Shown: positions 61,118-64,000 of the stretch, piece after piece
How positions within the stretch are numbered: position 1 is the first letter of the stretch
Layout: the number at the start of each line of letters is the position of its first letter
From: Microbacterium sp. VKM Ac-2923
GTDB taxonomy: Bacteria > Actinomycetota > Actinomycetes > Actinomycetales > Microbacteriaceae
Direction of reading: 5' to 3'
Length of the DNA stretch: 64,000 nucleotides
NCBI RefSeq assembly: GCF_022815605.1
Contig: NZ_JALGRP010000001.1
Location: 405,715 to 469,714 of the forward strand
Translations under genes and position numbers: made by a program
Notes under the pieces: generated by a model
The model's database searches: none
What the model was told of the DNA's origin: nothing
The model's input: the letters and a program-made list of their open reading frames with translations, nothing else

Positions 61118-61593
61118 GCGAGGTCCCGCCGCCGACTCGGCGCGCGCGGAAGGACACCGCGGCATCCTCCGAGGACAGGACGTCTGCCGCACCCGTCGCT
61201 CCGGGTGTCGACGGAGCGCCGGCTTCCGGGCTGCCCGTGGCGGCCACCGCCCCTCCGCGGTTCGACGACGACCCCGAGCGAATGCCCACGGCCCAACTCG
61301 AGATGGCCGCGTTCGGCGACCACCTGATCCCGTACATCCCTCCGACCCCGCCTCCACCGCCCTCGCTGGCGCCGTGGGGTCTGGCGCTGTCGATCCTGGG
61401 GCTGCTGGCGGCCCTCTTCACGGGGTGGCTGGTTCCCCTCGGGGCGGTCGCGGTCGTGGTCTCGGTCCTCGCCCTCCGGCGTCCGCGCGACAGCCGCCGT
61501 GTCGCCGGCTGGGCGTTGGCGCTCGCCGTCCTCTCACTCGCGTTCAGCGTCGGCTGGCTCGTCTGGGGTTTCTCGCAGCTCTCGGTCGTCTGA
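61114..61593 (+). CDS. DUF4190-like membrane protein
   Basis: The 159-residue product has a disordered, Pro-rich N-terminal half (including [14 protein letters not shown]) and two hydrophobic helices with a DUF4190-like layout ([14 protein letters not shown]..., [18 protein letters not shown]). Its GTG start overlaps the tsaD stop. No specific function is known. Confidence 0.78.
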   Translation: MSEVPPPTRRARKDTAASSEDRTSAAPVAPGVDGAPASGLPVAATAPPRFDDDPERMPTAQLEMAAFGDHLIPYIPPTPPPPPSLAPWGLALSILGLLAALFTGWLVPLGAVAVVVSVLALRRPRDSRRVAGWALALAVLSLAFSVGWLVWGFSQLSVV

Positions 61594-61740
61594 GCTCAGG
61601 GGCGCCGGAGCCGCGTCGTCGCCGGCTCGCGCCGTCGGGGGCCACCGCGGTCTCGGCTCGCGGTCGCCGGAGCGCGGGCGTTCCGGGTCTCGGGCACGGT
61701 GCCCGTCGTCGACGTTCCGAGCCGACGGACGACCCGACGC

Positions 61741-62928
61741 TCAGACGCGATCGGCCAGCAGAGCGAGGCGCTTCGACCCCACGCGGGTCACGATGAGCGT
61801 CGCGGACTCGTCGCCGCGCAGCGACAGCTTCTTGCGGAGGACGGCCGGGTCGACGTCGACGCCGCGCTTCTTGATCTCCAGGGTCCCGATCCCGCGGGCG
61901 CGCAGCGCCTGGGCGAGCTTCTTCGTATCGACCGGCAGCTGCTCGCGGACGCGGAACGTCGACACGAACGGGCTCGTGAGAGCGGCATCCGAGGTCAGAT
62001 AAGCGATCCCGTCCGACAGCATCCCCGCGTCGAGGGCGCGGGCGACCTCCCCGATGAGGCGGGCGCGGATCACCGCGCCGTCGGGCTCGTGCACGAAGGC
62101 CCCAAGGTCGCGGGTGTCGACGTCGGGGCTGTCGGCCGGGGCGGTGAGCTCCCACGCGTCGTCGCCGCGCACCACGAGCGCCGCGCGGCGCACCCCCTCG
62201 CGCGCGAGGGCGCCGGACCACAGGACCAGCTCGATCGTCGCGCCGTCGGCGCTGATCCACTGCGCCTCGACATCGTCGGGAATCTGCGCGCGGTCGAAAC
62301 CGGGGCCCAGCTTGACCCCGCCGGAAACCCGGCCCAGCACCGCGAAGACCCATTCGAGCGACGGAGACCACTCGGCGGACGCCACCTGCCGGGTCTCCGC
62401 GTGACCGGCGGTGCGTCGCGCGGGGTCGAGCCAGACGGCATCCACCCCCGTGAGGTCCACGTCCTCCGCGCGCGCGTGGGCGACGCGCACCCCGTCGCCG
62501 AAGGGGGCGAGGTTGTATGCGGCAATGGCGGCCGTCACTTCGTCGGCGTCGACGGCGTGCACCCGGATGCCGAGACCGGCGAGTCCCAGGGCATCGCCGC
62601 CGATGCCGCAACCGAGGTCGGCGACGCTCCCGATCCCCGCATCGCGGAACCGCCCCGCGTGTCGGGCCGCGATCGGTAGGCGCGTCGCCTGCTCGAGGCC
62701 GGCGCGGGTGAAGAGCATCCGGTCGGCGAACGGTCCGAACTTCGCTTCCGCCCGCACCCGTAGCCGGGCCTGTCCGACGACCCCGGCGACGAGGTCGGGG
62801 GAGTGGCCGGCCGCCCGGAGCCGCGAGACGGCTCGCGCCGCGTCGTCGGTCGAGGTGAGGCGCCCGGTGTCGTCGAGGAGACGGAGCCCCTCGGGGGTGA
62901 GGAGGGCGGTGAGCTCGGCGGTGTCCAC
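61741..62928 (-). CDS. SAM-dependent methyltransferase with THUMP-like domain
   Basis: The 395-residue protein has a class I methyltransferase motif VADLGCGIGGDALGLAG (about 101-117), the motif-II acidic VHAVDADEV, a WLDPARR catalytic-type segment and a C-terminal THUMP-like domain (about 310-395, with LEIKKRGVDVDPAVLRKKL). It should methylate RNA (inferred from the THUMP-like domain). The GTG has TAGGCT 6 nt upstream. It stands alone and convergent to the tsa operon. Confidence 0.9.
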   Translation of the reverse strand: MDTAELTALLTPEGLRLLDDTGRLTSTDDAARAVSRLRAAGHSPDLVAGVVGQARLRVRAEAKFGPFADRMLFTRAGLEQATRLPIAARHAGRFRDAGIGSVADLGCGIGGDALGLAGLGIRVHAVDADEVTAAIAAYNLAPFGDGVRVAHARAEDVDLTGVDAVWLDPARRTAGHAETRQVASAEWSPSLEWVFAVLGRVSGGVKLGPGFDRAQIPDDVEAQWISADGATIELVLWSGALAREGVRRAALVVRGDDAWELTAPADSPDVDTRDLGAFVHEPDGAVIRARLIGEVARALDAGMLSDGIAYLTSDAALTSPFVSTFRVREQLPVDTKKLAQALRARGIGTLEIKKRGVDVDPAVLRKKLSLRGDESATLIVTRVGSKRLALLADRV

Positions 62929-63034
62929 CGAACCAGCCTAGGCGCGGGCTCCCGTGCGGTTCTCGCCCCTTGGCTCGCGCGGGTGGACCCGGCGCGGCCC
63001 GCGAGGCCAACGCTCGCGGCCTGCGGTCGTCGCC

Positions 63035-63090
63035 CCGCGACCCGCGGTCGTCCCCCCGCGACCCGCGGTCGTCCCCCCGCGACCCGCGGC
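63035..63090. repeat. 21-bp tandem repeat
   Basis: About 2.7 copies of a 21-bp unit containing CGCGACCCGCGGTCGT start at 63035, 63056 and 63077, with a diverged copy just upstream. Confidence 0.8.
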
Positions 63091-63204
63091 ATCCCCGCCA
63101 GAAGGACGCCGCACCGGGAGGGATGCGCCCCCGTACCCCCTCCCCCCTCCCCGAAACCCCGGGGTCCCCCGTACCCGATACCGGGGAGGCCCCCGATGCC
63201 GGAT

Positions 63205-63253
63205 CCGCGGCCCGTTCTTACTCTCGAAGAACGAACAGTACTGCGGGCCGCGG
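63205..63253 (+). promoter_or_regulatory. Nested hairpin before the Asn-rich gene
   Basis: Outer arms 63205-63214 and 63244-63253 pair over 10 bp. Inside them GTTCTT (63214-63219) and AAGAAC (63227-63232) form a second dyad. The structure ends 22 nt before the start codon. Confidence 0.5.
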
Positions 63254-63274
63254 CCCGAGAATGGGATGGAAGAA

Positions 63275-64000
63275 ATGCCTACCACCGGCGACATCAACAA
63301 CTCGCTCAACACGGCCGTCGCGGACTCGCTCAACGACACGAGCGTCGTCAACGAAGACAACTCGGAGAACGCCGACCTCAGCGCGACCGACTCCTTCAAC
63401 ACCGACAACTCGACCACCGACGCCAGCTCGACGACCGTCGATCTCGACGGCTCGTTCAACGAGGGCTCCTACAACGAGTCCAACGAGTGGACCGACTCGC
63501 TGAACACCGACAACTCCACGAACGACTCGGGCAACAGCCTCGAGTGGGCCGACGGCTCGTACAACACCGACAACTCGCACACCGACAACTCCGTCAACGC
63601 GGGTGTCCGCGAGTACAACACGGGCTTCGGCGCGTGGGGCGGCGCTTCGGCTGCGGAGTCCGGCGCGGCGGGCGGCGGCGGCCACACCGAGATCTGGAGC
63701 AGCTCCACGATCGTCGACCAGTCGGTCAACCAGAACATCGCGGCCGACGGCGACGTCGACCAGTCGTTCAGCAACTCGTCGGTCACCGCTTCCGGTGAGG
63801 GCTCGATCGCGGCCGGCGGCAACGTCGACTGGGACTACTCGGTCGACGAGTCCTCGAACTTCACCGCCGGCGGCGACATCAACATCGGCAACGAGACCAC
63901 GATCACCACGATCACGGACTCGATGAACGAGTACAACCTGGACTACTCGTACACCGACAACTCCACCGTCATCGACGTCTCCGACTCGTTCAACGACTTC
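63275..64000 (+). CDS. Asn/Ser/Asp/Thr-rich repetitive protein (cut by right edge)
   Basis: The first 242 residues of a very unusual protein are visible and the frame is open to the edge. By count, 70 of the first 110 residues are Asp, Asn, Ser or Thr. There is no lysine or cysteine, a single arginine (in VREYNTG) and one proline. TDNS recurs in short units (for example FNTDNS, LNTDNS, YNTDNS, YTDNS). A glycine-rich break near residue 115-135 is followed by VDQSVNQNI and GDVDQSFSN. No signal peptide is present. I do not recognise the family; a beta-helical or amyloid-like fold is possible. GGATGGAAGA before the ATG at 63275 serves as the ribosome site. Confidence 0.8.
   Translation, partial: MPTTGDINNSLNTAVADSLNDTSVVNEDNSENADLSATDSFNTDNSTTDASSTTVDLDGSFNEGSYNESNEWTDSLNTDNSTNDSGNSLEWADGSYNTDNSHTDNSVNAGVREYNTGFGAWGGASAAESGAAGGGGHTEIWSSSTIVDQSVNQNIAADGDVDQSFSNSSVTASGEGSIAAGGNVDWDYSVDESSNFTAGGDINIGNETTITTITDSMNEYNLDYSYTDNSTVIDVSDSFNDF

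Larger units (their letters stand above)
62929..63274. other. 346-nt gap with tandem repeat and structured leader
   Basis: No gene is evident between the divergent methyltransferase gene and the Asn-rich gene. It contains a 21-bp tandem repeat (63035-63090), C-rich sequence and a nested hairpin (63205-63253) just before the Asn-rich gene. Confidence 0.5.

Noticed and set aside
63035..63090. CRISPR-like array
   Set aside because: The units are immediately adjacent with no spacers and only about three copies, so it is a simple tandem repeat.
1..64000. tRNA, rRNA, insertion sequences, integrases and prophage genes
   Set aside because: I looked for conserved tRNA arms, transposase DDE/HUH motifs, integrase motifs and phage structural genes and found none that I could support.

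Overview
The window is high-GC DNA with strong third-position GC, and it reads as the chromosome of an actinobacterium of the family Microbacteriaceae, most likely Microbacterium or a close relative. This rests on the codon use, on the gene order rplM-rpsI-glmM-(ppx)-coaA-glmS-acpS-alr-tsaE-tsaB-rimI-tsaD, on several genes that look leaderless (TANNNT 6-8 nt before the start codon), on LAXTG-type anchor motifs, and on a small protein type (19124-19495) that I associate with this family. I saw no tRNA, rRNA, CRISPR array, IS element or prophage.

Region 1, positions 1-12574, is a fructan (levan/sucrose) locus. It holds a secreted GH68 levansucrase, a GH32 enzyme tethered to the membrane, two LAXTG-anchored surface proteins co-encoded with that enzyme, a cytoplasmic GH32, an EIIBCA phosphotransferase, the start of a sugar ABC transporter (binding protein and permease) and a LacI regulator. 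Three near-identical 13-bp sites fitting GTYAANCGRTTAM sit on two well-formed promoters, so the LacI protein probably controls both fructan synthesis and uptake.

Region 2, 12617-27000, is mixed. It holds a TetR/MMPL pair, a lipase-like hydrolase, a MarR-transglutaminase pair diverging from a small conserved protein, an aldo/keto reductase, a DivIVA-like coiled-coil protein, a DUF998 membrane protein and a large MalT-type LuxR regulator. A 19-bp perfect hairpin is shared by two convergent genes that overlap at their ends.

Region 3, 27198-43280, deals with the cell surface and exopolysaccharide. It holds a tyrosine autokinase, a low-molecular-weight tyrosine phosphatase (probably its opponent), two paralogous polyprenyl-phosphate sugar transferases, a UDP-glucose dehydrogenase and two anchored PIG-L deacetylase-like proteins. 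Tat secretion genes (tatA-tatC and a tatB-like gene), an ABC1 kinase, a small XRE regulator and a zinc-ribbon protein lie between them. The XRE and zinc-ribbon genes share an unusual upstream motif.

Region 4, 43393-48567, holds the ohr-ohrR peroxide pair with its operator, a CNNM/CorC-type protein, a PepSY-like lipoprotein, an alpha/beta hydrolase and a CPBP protease.

Region 5, 48755-62928, is the conserved housekeeping block: ribosomal proteins L13 and S9, amino-sugar synthesis (GlmM, GlmS), pantothenate kinase, ACP synthase, alanine racemase and the tRNA threonylcarbamoyl-adenosine genes. It is interrupted by a REP-like palindrome and 37-nt repeats. At the right edge a very unusual Asn/Ser/Asp/Thr-rich protein with almost no basic residues begins behind a structured leader. 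It is the strongest candidate here for something undescribed.
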